NCBI RefSeq assembly: GCF_017884005.1
Contig: NZ_QFAY01000011.1
Coordinates: 1 to 64,000, forward strand
Origin: Streptococcus panodentis
Lineage (GTDB): Bacteria; Bacillota; Bacilli; Lactobacillales; Streptococcaceae
DNA: 64,000 nt
Reading direction: 5' to 3'
Part shown: in pieces, positions 37,976-46,867 of the stretch
Layout of the letters: each line of letters starts with the position of its first letter
How positions within the stretch are numbered: the first letter of the stretch is position 1
Program-made: the position numbers and the translations under genes
The notes under the pieces: generated by a model
The model's database searches: none
The model's input: only the letters and a program-made list of their open reading frames with translations
Told to the model about the DNA's origin: nothing

Positions 37976-38112
37976 TTATTTTTCGCCGTGGTGAAAGCTA
38001 CATAGCTGAGACTCGGCTATGTAGCACGGAATAATTGAGACTGTAGGCTCAATTATTAGTCATGGAACTCCAACGGAGTTCGCTGACGTCCGTCACCACT
38101 TAAGAAAAATAA
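37976..38112 (+). ncRNA. Candidate structured RNA element, copy 2
   Basis: A 137 nt segment closed by TTATTTTTC/GAAAAATAA (37976-37984 with 38104-38112). Inside are GTGGTGA/TCACCAC (37988-37994 with 38093-38099), a hairpin GCTACATAGC/GCTATGTAGC (37997-38006 with 38016-38025), ACGGA/TCCGT (38026-38030 with 38089-38093), AATAATTGAG/CTCAATTATT (38030-38039 with 38048-38057) and GAACTCC/GGAGTTC (38065-38071 with 38075-38081). It shares the unpaired blocks CGCCGTGG, AGTCATG, GCTGACGTCCG and CACTTAAG with copy 1. The extra 10 bp hairpin replaces a tiny one in copy 1. Confidence 0.7.
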
Positions 38113-38123
38113 TTTTAGTAAAA

Positions 38124-38690
38124 TTAGATAGTCCGTGCCATCTCCCCAATCTTCTTCAGCATTTCTTGACGCTGCTCGTCCGTCTTCTTTTCCACACCGC
38201 AGAGCTCAGTCAGCTTGACGGGAGTGATGCCGCAAGGTTTCAGGATTTGATTTTTCAGGACCTTGCCGTAGTCTTGGACAAAGGGCATGGCAAAGGCGGG
38301 TGTATTGTGGCTGGTGATGATCCAGGCAGATCTGCCCTGCAGGTGGCCTTCCAGACCGACTTTCTTATAAGAGTAAGCGAAATCCGCCGCAAAGACCCGA
38401 TCGATAAAACCCTTGAGGATGGCCGGCATGCCGCTCCACCAGATAGGGAAAATGAAAATCAGATGGTCGGCCCAAGTGATCAAGTCCCGGTAGGGTGCCA
38501 TTTGAGGGTCCTTGTGCAAGTCCCGGCGTTTATGGTCCTGGTCAAAGCGCAAAATCGGGTCGAAATTTTCGGCATACAAGTCCACAGTTTTCACCTCGTG
38601 CTTTTTAGAAAGGTTGGTTTGAACTTCTTTGAGAATAGCCGGATTAAAACCGGTGGGGCTGGGATAGCTGTAAATAATCAGAACTTTCAT
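38124..38690 (-). CDS. Flavodoxin-like NAD(P)H oxidoreductase
   Basis: 188 residues of the Flavodoxin_2 family (MdaB/KefF/NQO type). The N-terminal VLIIYSYPSPTGFN binds FMN/FAD phosphate, FIFPIWWSGMPAILKGFIDRVF is the family signature, and YKKVGLEGHLQGRSAWIITS follows. These enzymes reduce quinones or other electrophiles with NAD(P)H in the cytosol. It overlaps the TetR regulator gene by 4 nt and is surely under its control. Confidence 0.88.
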   Translation of the reverse strand: MKVLIIYSYPSPTGFNPAILKEVQTNLSKKHEVKTVDLYAENFDPILRFDQDHKRRDLHKDPQMAPYRDLITWADHLIFIFPIWWSGMPAILKGFIDRVFAADFAYSYKKVGLEGHLQGRSAWIITSHNTPAFAMPFVQDYGKVLKNQILKPCGITPVKLTELCGVEKKTDEQRQEMLKKIGEMARTI

Positions 38691-39283
38691 GATCGTTCTC
38701 CTTTGATATAAATGTCAAGCATGTGGTCGATGGTGCTTTGGATGGCTTGCGTATCCAGGTCCTGCCCAATGGGGCTGTTGGCCAGAACGGCCAGACCGGT
38801 GATAAAGCTCCAAAAGTGAAAGAGGGATTCTGCTTCGCTGTTGCTAAAACCTTCCTCCCTGCGCAGCTGCAAAACAATGGTTTTAAAGCGGTCAAATCCC
38901 GGCAGGTCCGACTCCAGCAGAATGGTTTCCGGGGTCAGTTTCATATATTTAAAAGGGAATTTGATAAAGAGGGCCTCAAAATAATGAGGATAGGCCTGGG
39001 CAAAAGAGATGAAATTGAAACCCAGCTGGGCCAGCTGGTCTCGGGCAGATGCTGCAGGGTCAATCCCCTGACTGACTTCCTGATTGAGCAAGAGCGAAAG
39101 CTGGGCCAGCACCACCCTCAGATAGCCCTCCTTGCTCTCAAAGTGGCGGTAAGGACTGCCGTGGGTCACGCCGCAGGCCTTGGCCACGGTTCTGAGTGAG
39201 AACTGCTCAATCCCGTGCTTGCGGATTTCTTCAATCCCGGTCTGAATCAGCTTTTCTTTGAGTTGGTCGGTGTTTCTTTTCAT
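38687..39283 (-). CDS. TetR-family transcriptional regulator
   Basis: 198 residues. The N-terminal HTH (about 10-55) reads IEQFSLRTVAKACGVTHGSPYRHFESKEGYL, typical of TetR. The ligand-binding C-terminus has the WHG-type segment FHFWSFITGLAVLANS. It heads a two-gene operon with the reductase, and two direct copies of a 17 bp operator lie in its promoter, so it should repress itself and the reductase until an inducer, perhaps a quinone or electrophile, binds. Confidence 0.9.
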   Translation of the reverse strand: MKRNTDQLKEKLIQTGIEEIRKHGIEQFSLRTVAKACGVTHGSPYRHFESKEGYLRVVLAQLSLLLNQEVSQGIDPAASARDQLAQLGFNFISFAQAYPHYFEALFIKFPFKYMKLTPETILLESDLPGFDRFKTIVLQLRREEGFSNSEAESLFHFWSFITGLAVLANSPIGQDLDTQAIQSTIDHMLDIYIKGERS

Positions 39284-39300
39284 CTGGCTGCTCCTTTAAA

Positions 39301-39357
39301 AGTATACACTGTCTACTTATCTATCTTTAGTATACACTGTCTACTTTTTTCTGTCAA
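39301..39357 (-). promoter_or_regulatory. tetR-reductase promoter with two operator copies
   Basis: On the minus strand TTGACA (39352-39357), 17 nt, TATACT (39329-39334) is a near-consensus promoter. AGTATACACTGTCTACT occurs twice, at 39301-39317 and 39329-39345, 28 bp apart. One copy covers the -10 and the spacer, the other lies just past the start site. This is a plausible pair of TetR operators. Confidence 0.82.
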
Positions 39358-39508
39358 GAAATTTGAGGCTGCAGTTGGCAGAGGCGGATGAAAGGGAGCC
39401 TAGGTCCGCAGCCTGCCCTTTTGAGATCATCTTGCTTTTCCTGCCGATTCTGACTCAGGGCGGGCAGTTGCTTTCGGTAAAATAAAATGTTAAAATAACA
39501 TCAAAAAA

Positions 39509-39522
39509 TGACAGCGCTTTCT
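39509..39522 (+). promoter_or_regulatory. cre site upstream of dhaKLM
   Basis: TGACAGCGCTTTCT fits the CcpA consensus TGWNANCGNTNWCA except for the last base. A weaker match, TGAAAGCG, follows at 39538. Catabolite repression of glycerol/dihydroxyacetone use is expected. Confidence 0.75.
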
Positions 39523-39565
39523 TTTCTAGAACTTTTCTGAAAGCGTCGAGAAACGGAGGACACCT

Positions 39566-40555
39566 ATGAAGAAAATTATCAATGAGCCAGCGGCTGTGGT
39601 CGATGAGATGCTGGAGGGGCTGGCCTACATGCACAGTGATTTGGTCTATCGGGTGGAAGGTTTTGATATCATTGCCCGCAAGAGCGAGAAGACGGGAAAG
39701 GTCGGACTGATCTCGGGCGGCGGCAGCGGGCATGAGCCTTCTCATGCCGGCTTTGTCGGTGATGGTATGCTGTCGGCAGCTGTCTGCGGTGCGGTCTTTA
39801 CCTCACCGACACCGGATCAGATCCTGCAGGCTATCAAGGAAGCAGACGAAGGCGCTGGGGTTTTCATGGTCATCAAGAACTACTCCGGCGACATCATGAA
39901 CTTTGAAATGGCTCAGGAACTGGCTGAGATGGAGGGAATCGAGGCAGCCAGTGTCGTGGTGGACGATGACATTGCGGTAGAGGACAGCCTCTATACTCAG
40001 GGCCGGCGCGGTGTGGCAGGCACGATTTTGGTTCACAAGATTCTGGGCCATGCGGCGCGTGCAGGCAAATCTTTGGCAGAAATAAAGGCTTTGGCGGATG
40101 ACTTGGTCAGCAATATCCACACGGTCGGCTTGGCTCTGAGCGGAGCCACGGTGCCGGAAGTCGGCAAGCCAGGCTTCGTGCTGGCTGACGATGAGATTGA
40201 ATTTGGCATCGGCATTCACGGCGAGCCCGGCTACCGTAAGGAAAAGATGCAGCCGTCTAAGGAGCTGGCCCGGGAATTGGTGGACAAGCTTAGCCAGTCC
40301 TTTGATCTGCGGGCGGGAGACCGGATTGGCCTTCTCATCAACGGCATGGGCGCAACGCCGCTCATGGAGCAGTATGTCTTTGCGGCGGACGTGGCGCATC
40401 TTCTGGCTCAGGCTGGGGTCGAAGCGGTTTACAAGAAAGTGGGCAATTACATGACCTCTATTGATATGGCGGGGATTTCCCTGACCTTTATCAAACTGAA
40501 CCATCCTGACTGGCTGGCAGCTCTCGAAAGTCCGGTCACAACTGCAGCTTGGTAA
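39566..40555 (+). CDS. dhaK: Dihydroxyacetone kinase, DhaK subunit
   Basis: 329 residues. It binds dihydroxyacetone covalently through a His (GIGIHGEPGYRKEK). SGGGSGHEPSHAGFVG lies in the substrate pocket. DhaK works with DhaL and phosphoryl donor DhaM to make dihydroxyacetone phosphate at the expense of PEP. It starts a three-gene operon behind a cre site, with a GGAGG ribosome site. Confidence 0.96.
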   Translation: MKKIINEPAAVVDEMLEGLAYMHSDLVYRVEGFDIIARKSEKTGKVGLISGGGSGHEPSHAGFVGDGMLSAAVCGAVFTSPTPDQILQAIKEADEGAGVFMVIKNYSGDIMNFEMAQELAEMEGIEAASVVVDDDIAVEDSLYTQGRRGVAGTILVHKILGHAARAGKSLAEIKALADDLVSNIHTVGLALSGATVPEVGKPGFVLADDEIEFGIGIHGEPGYRKEKMQPSKELARELVDKLSQSFDLRAGDRIGLLINGMGATPLMEQYVFAADVAHLLAQAGVEAVYKKVGNYMTSIDMAGISLTFIKLNHPDWLAALESPVTTAAW

Positions 40556-40565
40556 GGAGGTATTT

Positions 40566-41144
40566 ATGGAAGCAGCACAAGCAAGAAAATGGATAGAGCT
40601 GTTCAATGATAAGATTCAGGAGCAGAAGGACTACCTGTCTGAATTGGACACACCCATCGGCGATGGAGACCACGGAGCCAATATGGCTCGGGGAATGGCG
40701 GCAGCGGCAGCAGATCTGGCTGCTAAAGACTGTGCCGGCGCGGCAGAGATTTTTCAGGCCGTTTCCATGCAGCTGATCAGCAAGGTCGGCGGCGCCTCCG
40801 GTCCTCTCTATGGCTCCGCTTTTATGGGCATGGCCAAGGCTGAAAAAGAAGGGCAGGGCTTGGCAGAAGTCATTCAGGCTGGGCTGGATATGATCCAGAA
40901 GCGGGGCAAGGCAGCAAGAGGTGAGAAGACCATGGTGGACGTTTGGGCGGAGATTCCTCCGGCCCTGCAGTCTGGAGACTTGACGCATGAAAAAATCCTC
41001 TCTCTGGTGGAAGCAACCAAGGATCTGAAAGCTGCCAAGGGGCGTGCTTCTTATGTAGGTGAGCGCTCGATTGGTCACATTGACCCGGGGGCGGCCTCTT
41101 CCGGCCTCCTCTTTGAGGCCCTCTTAGAAACGGAGGCAGGCTGA
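40566..41144 (+). CDS. dhaL: Dihydroxyacetone kinase, ADP-binding DhaL subunit
   Basis: 192 residues. DhaL holds ADP as a coenzyme and passes phosphate from DhaM to dihydroxyacetone. The motifs DTPIGDGDHGANMARGM and GGASGPLYGSAFM, and the C-terminal GRASYVGERSIGHIDPGAASS, are diagnostic. It sits 10 nt after dhaK and shares one base with dhaM. Confidence 0.96.
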   Translation: MEAAQARKWIELFNDKIQEQKDYLSELDTPIGDGDHGANMARGMAAAAADLAAKDCAGAAEIFQAVSMQLISKVGGASGPLYGSAFMGMAKAEKEGQGLAEVIQAGLDMIQKRGKAARGEKTMVDVWAEIPPALQSGDLTHEKILSLVEATKDLKAAKGRASYVGERSIGHIDPGAASSGLLFEALLETEAG

Positions 41145-41518
41145 TGGCAGATACAGGCATTCTCATCGTTTCTCACTCCCAAAATCTGGCTCAGGGCGTC
41201 TTTGACCTGATCTCTCAGGTGGCGGCCGATGTGGCTGTCAGCTATGTGGGCGGTCTGGAAGACGGCAGTATCGGGACCAGCTTTGACAGAATTACGGCCG
41301 CCCTGGCCGCCAATGATAAGGAACGGATTCTGGCCTTTTACGATCTGGGCTCCGCCCGCATGAATCTGGAAATGGCTGCAGACTTCTCTGACAAGGAAAT
41401 CCTCATCCAGACTGTCCCTCTGGTAGAAGGGGCCTATACAGCGGCAGCCCTTCTTCAGGCTGGAGCGGATCTGCCCGCTGTTTTGCTTCAGGTCCGTGAG
41501 TTAGAAATAAAGAAATAA
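41144..41518 (+). CDS. dhaM: PTS-dependent dihydroxyacetone kinase phosphotransferase DhaM
   Basis: 124 residues, only the mannose-EIIA-like domain. His11 in ILIVSHSQ is phosphorylated by HPr. The short single-domain form is the Gram-positive type, unlike the three-domain E. coli DhaM. It completes the dhaKLM operon. Confidence 0.95.
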   Translation: MADTGILIVSHSQNLAQGVFDLISQVAADVAVSYVGGLEDGSIGTSFDRITAALAANDKERILAFYDLGSARMNLEMAADFSDKEILIQTVPLVEGAYTAAALLQAGADLPAVLLQVRELEIKK

Positions 41519-41966
41519 GGGCAGAGAGGCGGCAAACATTCGCTGCTTTCTGATTGGGCAATGTCAGCGGAAGCAGCAGCCCGCCGCCTTCTAATCAGTG
41601 CAGGACTCAGGCTTTGGTCTGGGTCTTTTATAGTCATTTATACTCTTCGAACCACGTCAGCTCCAACAGTCTGAGATGGGAGTCAGTCTCAGCCCCTGTA
41701 TAAAAAATCGGTCAGGCGGAGTCTCCGATCTTGCCAGCAAGTCTTATACTCAATGAAAATCAAATTCAAACCACATCAGTGTCGCCTTGCTTTAAGAGTC
41801 CAAGTCTGACCGAAAACAAACAGATTTTCCCTTCTTTCTCCGCTGAATCAGCTTGAAAAGGTACCGTCTCTCATTATTTGTTTGTTTTTGACATTTTTTT
41901 ATAAAAAATCAACTAGAGGGATTGCAAATTGGTATAGGTCAGTTTATAATAGAAGTAAGCAAACTG
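41519..41966. other. Repeat-containing spacer with no gene
   Basis: About 450 bases between dhaM and the GntR gene. It holds members of the streptococcal intergenic repeat family (TACTCTTCGAACCACGTCAG at 41641, ATACTCAATGAAAATCAAAT at 41747) and no protein-like frame. Confidence 0.75.
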
Positions 41967-42000
41967 CAAAAAAACGACAGCTAAGATAGCTATCGTTTTC
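41967..42000. terminator. Bidirectional terminator beside the GntR gene
   Basis: AAAACGACAGCT and AGCTATCGTTTT pair with one mismatch around AAGAT, with A and T runs on both sides. Confidence 0.8.
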
Positions 42001-42003
42001 TCA

Positions 42004-42720
42004 TCAGTGGTCCCGATTGCAGGAAATGAACTTAATCTTGAAGAAATCACCGCGTTTATAGGTTTCGCTGTATTCAAGGATTTGTCCGGTATTTTCCAGC
42101 TTGGTGATTTTGACCTGATGCACGGTCGGGAAGTTGCTGTCAATTTCTAATGTTTTGGCAACTTCTTTGGGTGTCGGAAAGACAATCTCATTGATTTCTT
42201 CAAAGTGCTCATCATTCATGTGAATGTGGTAGTCTGTTTTGAAGCGGTTGTAGATTGAGCTGTAGTAGTCCAGATCCGGATAGTTGGGATTGATATACTG
42301 CTCAGGAATATAGGTTTGGTGATAAATATAGACTTTATCGCCGGTTCTCCTGATGCGGTCAATCTTGTAGTAGAACTGTGTCGGAGCCAATTCTAGCTTA
42401 TCCAGGATTTTCAGATCATTGCCGCGCTTGATGGACAGAACGGTCACCTTATCCTTTTGGATAGGGAAGGTTTCCACATCAGAAAACTCAACCAGTTTGT
42501 GCTTTCTGGCGCGTGAAACGAAGGTGCCCTTGCCCTGCTGACGGATGATATAGCCGTCATTGGCCAGTTCATTCAAAGCACGGACGACAGTGATGGAGCT
42601 GACATTAAACATCTTGATCAACTCAGCTTCGGTGTAGAATTTATCACCGTTTTCAAAGTTGCCAGAAATGATTTGCTGCTTGAGCTCATCTTTGATTTGT
42701 TGGTATTTTGGAATAGCCAT
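42004..42720 (-). CDS. GntR/UTRA-family repressor of the galactoside cluster
   Basis: 238 residues from the ATG at 42720 with an AGAGAGG site. Winged-helix GntR domain at the N-terminus (YTEAELIKMFNVSSITVVRALNELANDGYI, QQGKGTFV), then a UTRA sugar-phosphate-binding domain (about 90-238). It is divergent from bgaC and its PTS, so it probably senses a sugar phosphate made by that pathway and controls the cluster. I recall the same gene in this position in pneumococcus. Confidence 0.9.
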   Translation of the reverse strand: MAIPKYQQIKDELKQQIISGNFENGDKFYTEAELIKMFNVSSITVVRALNELANDGYIIRQQGKGTFVSRARKHKLVEFSDVETFPIQKDKVTVLSIKRGNDLKILDKLELAPTQFYYKIDRIRRTGDKVYIYHQTYIPEQYINPNYPDLDYYSSIYNRFKTDYHIHMNDEHFEEINEIVFPTPKEVAKTLEIDSNFPTVHQVKITKLENTGQILEYSETYKRGDFFKIKFISCNRDH

Positions 42721-42784
42721 TGTATTCACCTCTCTTTTAGTTATCCCTCTTTATTAAGATTTTAACATATTTTTTAAAAAAATA

Positions 42785-42842
42785 TTGACATTTATGCAAA
42801 AATTTAGTATATTAATATTAACAAGAAATGAAAGCGGCTTCA
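42785..42842 (+). promoter_or_regulatory. bgaC operon promoter with downstream cre
   Basis: TTGACA (42785-42790), 17 nt, TATATT (42808-42813). TGAAAGCGGCTTCA (42829-42842), one base off the CcpA consensus, lies just after the start site, where bound CcpA would block elongation. The AT-rich palindrome ATATTTTTTAAAAAAATAT upstream (42768-42786) may be the GntR operator. Confidence 0.82.
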
Positions 42843-42859
42843 ACAAAGAGGATAGAGAC

Positions 42860-44647
42860 ATGGCAAGATTTGAAATAGGTCCTTCTTTTCGCTTAGATGG
42901 CCGGGAGTTTAAGATTTTATCAGGTGCCATTCATTACTTTCGGGTTCAGCCCCAGGATTGGTACCACTCGCTCTATAATCTAAAAGCTCTGGGATTTAAT
43001 ACAGTGGAGACTTATCTCCCTTGGAATATGCACGAGCCTCAAAAGGGAGTGTTTGATTTTCAAGGGATATTGGATATTGAGAGATTTTTGCAGATAGCTC
43101 AGGACTTGGGGCTTTATGCCATCGTCCGCCCTTCGCCTTTTATCTGTGCGGAGTGGGAATTTGGCGGCCTGCCTGCCTGGCTGCTGAATGAAAATCTGCG
43201 CATCCGCTCCTCAGATGAGGGCTTCCTGCAGGCTGTGGCCAGCTATTATGATGCGCTGCTGCCGCGGCTGGTGCCAAGGCTTCTGGATAATGGCGGCAAT
43301 ATTCTCATGATGCAGGTGGAAAATGAATACGGCTCTTACGGTGAGGACAAGGCCTATCTGCGGGCTGTCAGGCAGCTCATGGAAGAGCGCGGGGTGACCT
43401 GTCCGCTCTTCACCTCGGACGGTCCCTGGCGGGCAACGCTGCGGGCCGGCACGCTGATTGATGACGATCTCTTTGTGACCGGCAATTTTGGCTCCAAAGC
43501 CGCCTATAATTTCGCTCAGATGCAGGAATTTTTTGCAGAGCATGGCAAGAAATGGCCGCTCATGTGCATGGAGTTCTGGGATGGCTGGTTCAACCGCTGG
43601 AAAGAGCCGGTCATCCGGCGTGACCCTGAGGAATTGGCCGAGGCTGTCCGCGAGGTGCTGGAGCTGGGCTCCATCAATCTCTATATGTTTCACGGCGGCA
43701 CCAACTTTGGCTTTATGAACGGCTGCTCAGCCCGGGGGACTCGCGATCTGCCGCAGGTGACTTCCTATGACTACGATGCCCTTCTGGATGAAGCAGGTAA
43801 TCCGACGCCTAAATATGAGGCTGTCCGCAGGATGCTGCAGACCTACTATCCAGAATATCCGCAAATGGAGCCGCTGGTCAAAGAAAGCTGTGAGCTGAGG
43901 GATATTCCGCTCAGCCAGAAGGTCAGCCTCTTTGAGACCCTGTCGGACTTGGCAGAGCCTGAGGAAAGCCTGTATCCTCTGGAAATGGAGGAGCTGGGTC
44001 AGAATGTCGGCTACCTGCTCTATCGGACAGAAGCAGTCTGGGATGCTGACCAGGAAAAGATCAGGGTCATTGACGCTCGTGACCGCCTGCAGCTCTATGT
44101 CAACGGCCAGCTGGCCGCTAGCCAGTACCAGACAGAGATTGGTCAGGAGATTCTGGCCGCCGGTCAGAAGAAAGGCCGCCAGCGGATTGATATCCTGCTG
44201 GAAAATATGGGTCGGGTCAACTACGGCCACAAGCTGCTGGCTGAGACGCAGCGCAAGGGCATTCGGACCGGCGTCTGCAAGGACCTGCACTTTCTGCTCC
44301 ACTGGCAGCACTATCCGCTGCCGCTGGATCGGACGGACAGGATTGACTTTTCCAAGGACTGGCAGCAAGACCAGCCGGCTTTCTACGCTTTTGACTTTGA
44401 AATGAAAGCGCTTCACGACACCTATCTGGATCTGACCGGCTTTGGCAAGGGGGTCGCCTTTGTCAACGGTGTCCATATCGGCCGTTTCTGGAAGGTCGGA
44501 CCGACCCTGTCGCTCTATCTTCCGCATAGTCTGCTGAAAGAAGGCCGCAACCGCATCATTATCTTTGAAACCGAAGGGGAGTACAAAGATTCCATCAACT
44601 TAGTTAACCAACCTACATTTAAAACAATAAAGGGGGAAAATCTATGA
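42860..44647 (+). CDS. bgaC: Beta-galactosidase, glycoside hydrolase family 35 (BgaC-like)
   Basis: 595 residues from the ATG at 42860 with an AGAGGAT site; an upstream in-frame ATG at 42785 coincides with the -35 and is rejected. GH35 TIM barrel with the acid/base Glu in MQVENEYGSYG near residue 156 and the nucleophile Glu in MCMEFWDGWF near 236, followed by beta-sandwich domains. Pneumococcal BgaC releases galactose from Gal-beta-1,3-GlcNAc/GalNAc. There is no signal peptide or wall anchor, so it acts in the cytosol or on imported sugar. It overlaps the first PTS gene by 4 nt. Confidence 0.93.
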   Translation: MARFEIGPSFRLDGREFKILSGAIHYFRVQPQDWYHSLYNLKALGFNTVETYLPWNMHEPQKGVFDFQGILDIERFLQIAQDLGLYAIVRPSPFICAEWEFGGLPAWLLNENLRIRSSDEGFLQAVASYYDALLPRLVPRLLDNGGNILMMQVENEYGSYGEDKAYLRAVRQLMEERGVTCPLFTSDGPWRATLRAGTLIDDDLFVTGNFGSKAAYNFAQMQEFFAEHGKKWPLMCMEFWDGWFNRWKEPVIRRDPEELAEAVREVLELGSINLYMFHGGTNFGFMNGCSARGTRDLPQVTSYDYDALLDEAGNPTPKYEAVRRMLQTYYPEYPQMEPLVKESCELRDIPLSQKVSLFETLSDLAEPEESLYPLEMEELGQNVGYLLYRTEAVWDADQEKIRVIDARDRLQLYVNGQLAASQYQTEIGQEILAAGQKKGRQRIDILLENMGRVNYGHKLLAETQRKGIRTGVCKDLHFLLHWQHYPLPLDRTDRIDFSKDWQQDQPAFYAFDFEMKALHDTYLDLTGFGKGVAFVNGVHIGRFWKVGPTLSLYLPHSLLKEGRNRIIIFETEGEYKDSINLVNQPTFKTIKGENL

Positions 44648-45120
44648 CAATCGTAGGTGCCCGCATCGATGGGCGTTTAATCCATGGACAGGTAGCCAAT
44701 CTCTGGACTACCAAGCTCAATATCTCACGCATTATGGTCATTGACGATGATGTTGCTCAGAATGACATCGAAAAGAGCGGCCTGAAATTAGCCACTCCGG
44801 CCGGTGTCCGATTAAGTATTTTGCCGGTTGCCAAGGCGGCAGAGAATATCCTGGCCGGCAAGTATGATTCGCAGCGCCTCTTTATCGTGGCTAAGAAGCC
44901 CGACCGCTTCCTGCGTCTGGTAGAGGCTGGTGTGCCGCTGGAAACGCTGAACGTAGGCAATATGTCTCAGTCAGATGAGACCCGCTCTATCACCCGCTCC
45001 ATCAATGTCCTGGATGCAGATGTGGAGGCTTTTCATAAACTGCATGAAAAGGGTGTCCAACTGACGGCTCAAATGGTTCCCAACGACCCAGTTGAAGACT
45101 TCATGAAACTATTAAAATAA
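44644..45120 (+). CDS. PTS mannose-family EIIB component
   Basis: 158 residues. The phosphorylated His14 is in ARIDGRLIHGQVANLW. Together with the next three genes it forms a complete mannose-class permease (AgaVWE-like) with separate B, C, D and A proteins. By cluster context it imports galactosyl-GlcNAc/GalNAc-type sugars or their amino-sugar part. Confidence 0.94.
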   Translation: MTIVGARIDGRLIHGQVANLWTTKLNISRIMVIDDDVAQNDIEKSGLKLATPAGVRLSILPVAKAAENILAGKYDSQRLFIVAKKPDRFLRLVEAGVPLETLNVGNMSQSDETRSITRSINVLDADVEAFHKLHEKGVQLTAQMVPNDPVEDFMKLLK

Positions 45121-45145
45121 AGAAAAATTTTAGGAGGTCATTGTC

Positions 45146-46051
45146 ATGATACAATGGTGGCAAATTTTACTACTTACTTTGTACTCAGCTTATCAAATCT
45201 GTGACGAGCTGACAATCGTTTCTTCTGCAGGTTCTCCTGTCTTTGCCGGCTTTATCACCGGTCTGATCATGGGCGATGTGACCACCGGTCTCTTGATCGG
45301 TGGAAATCTGCAGCTCTTCGTACTCGGTGTCGGTACCTTTGGGGGTGCTTCCCGGATCGATGCCACTTCCGGTGCCGTTCTTGCGACAGCCTTTTCAGTA
45401 GCACAGGGCATCAAGCCAGATATCGCAATCTCTACAATTGCTGTACCTGTAGCTGCCTTGCTCGTTTATACAGATATCCTTGGACGTATGACAACTACTT
45501 ACTTCGCACACCGTGTGGATTCAGCAGTTGAACGCTTTGACTATAAAGGTATTGAGCGCAACTATCTCTTAGGTGCACTTCCTTGGGCACTTTCTCGTGC
45601 ACTTCCGGTCTTCCTTGCTTTGGCATTGGGCGGCAACTTTGTACAAGCGGTTGTTGACGCTGTAAACAATGTCAAATGGCTGGCAGACGGCTTGACACTT
45701 GCAGGTCGAATGCTTCCAGGACTCGGGTTTGCTATCTTACTTCGTTACCTTCCGGTTAAACGCAATCTTCACTACTTAGCTCTTGGTTTTGGCTTGACTG
45801 CGATGCTGACGGTGCTTTACTCAAACATTCAGTCACTCGGTGAAGCTGTATCCAGCGTTGTTGGAGCTCTTCCAAAAGATGCTGCCATCACATTTGCCAA
45901 CAACTTCAAAGGCTTGTCTATGATTGGTGTAGCTATCTTTGGTATCTTCCTTGCAGTACAGCATTTCAAATACAGCCAAAGAACAGCAGCAGCTGCGCCA
46001 GCTGCCAGCACAAACTCAGAAAGCGGGGAAATTGAAGATGACGAATTCTAA
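45146..46051 (+). CDS. PTS mannose-family EIIC component
   Basis: 301 residues, a polytopic membrane protein forming part of the sugar channel with EIID. The stretch ITGLIMGDVTTGLLIGGNLQ is the EIIC-Man signature. The C-terminal 30 residues are charged and low in complexity. It follows EIIB after 25 nt and overlaps the EIID start by 14 nt. Confidence 0.93.
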   Translation: MIQWWQILLLTLYSAYQICDELTIVSSAGSPVFAGFITGLIMGDVTTGLLIGGNLQLFVLGVGTFGGASRIDATSGAVLATAFSVAQGIKPDIAISTIAVPVAALLVYTDILGRMTTTYFAHRVDSAVERFDYKGIERNYLLGALPWALSRALPVFLALALGGNFVQAVVDAVNNVKWLADGLTLAGRMLPGLGFAILLRYLPVKRNLHYLALGFGLTAMLTVLYSNIQSLGEAVSSVVGALPKDAAITFANNFKGLSMIGVAIFGIFLAVQHFKYSQRTAAAAPAASTNSESGEIEDDEF

Positions 46052-46856
46052 TTATAAATTAAGCAAAGAAGATTTCAAACAGATCAATAAGCGCAGCCTC
46101 TTTACTTTCCAATTAGGCTGGAACTATGAGCGGATGCAGGGTTCAGGCTATCTTTACATGCTGCTGCCTCAGCTGCGTAAAATGTACGGTGACGGCACTC
46201 CAGAATTGCAGGAAATGATGAAACTGCATACGCAGTTCTTCAATACTTCACCTTTCTTCCACACGATTATTGCAGGTTTTGACCTAGCTATGGAAGAAAA
46301 AGACGGTGTCAAATCAAAAGATGCAGTCAATGGTATTAAGACCGGTCTCATGGGACCATTTGCTCCTCTTGGAGACTCTATCTTTGGATCACTTGTACCA
46401 GCTATCATGGGATCTATTGCTGCCACTCTTGCGATTGCAGGAAACCCTGTTGGCATCTTCCTTTGGATTGCTGTAGCGGTTGCTTATGACATTTTCCGTT
46501 GGAAACAGTTGGAATTTGCCTACAAAGAAGGGGTCAATCTCATCACCAACATGCAAAGCACTCTGACAGCACTTGTTGAGGCGGCTTCTGTATTGGGGAT
46601 CTTCATGGTTGGAGCTCTTGTAGCGACGATGATTAACTTCGAAGTATCATGGGTGCTGAATATCGGTGAAAAAGCCATTGATTTCCAAGATATGCTCAAC
46701 CTTATCTTCCCGCGTTTGATTCCAGCTATTTTCACAGGGTTCATCTTCTGGCTTCTCGGTAAGAAAGGTATGAATTCTACAAAAGCCATTTTGATTATCA
46801 TTGTGCTGGCGGTTTCTCTTGCTGCATTTGGTCATTTTGTTCTGGGAATGGAATAA
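46038..46856 (+). CDS. PTS mannose-family EIID component
   Basis: 272 residues from the ATG at 46038, within the end of EIIC. The N-terminus has the family pattern SLFTFQLGWNYERMQGSGYLY, then FFNTSPFFHTIIAGFDLAMEE, and four to five membrane helices follow. Partner of EIIC. Confidence 0.94.
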   Translation: MTNSNYKLSKEDFKQINKRSLFTFQLGWNYERMQGSGYLYMLLPQLRKMYGDGTPELQEMMKLHTQFFNTSPFFHTIIAGFDLAMEEKDGVKSKDAVNGIKTGLMGPFAPLGDSIFGSLVPAIMGSIAATLAIAGNPVGIFLWIAVAVAYDIFRWKQLEFAYKEGVNLITNMQSTLTALVEAASVLGIFMVGALVATMINFEVSWVLNIGEKAIDFQDMLNLIFPRLIPAIFTGFIFWLLGKKGMNSTKAILIIIVLAVSLAAFGHFVLGME

Positions 46857-46867
46857 TGGAGCAGTCT

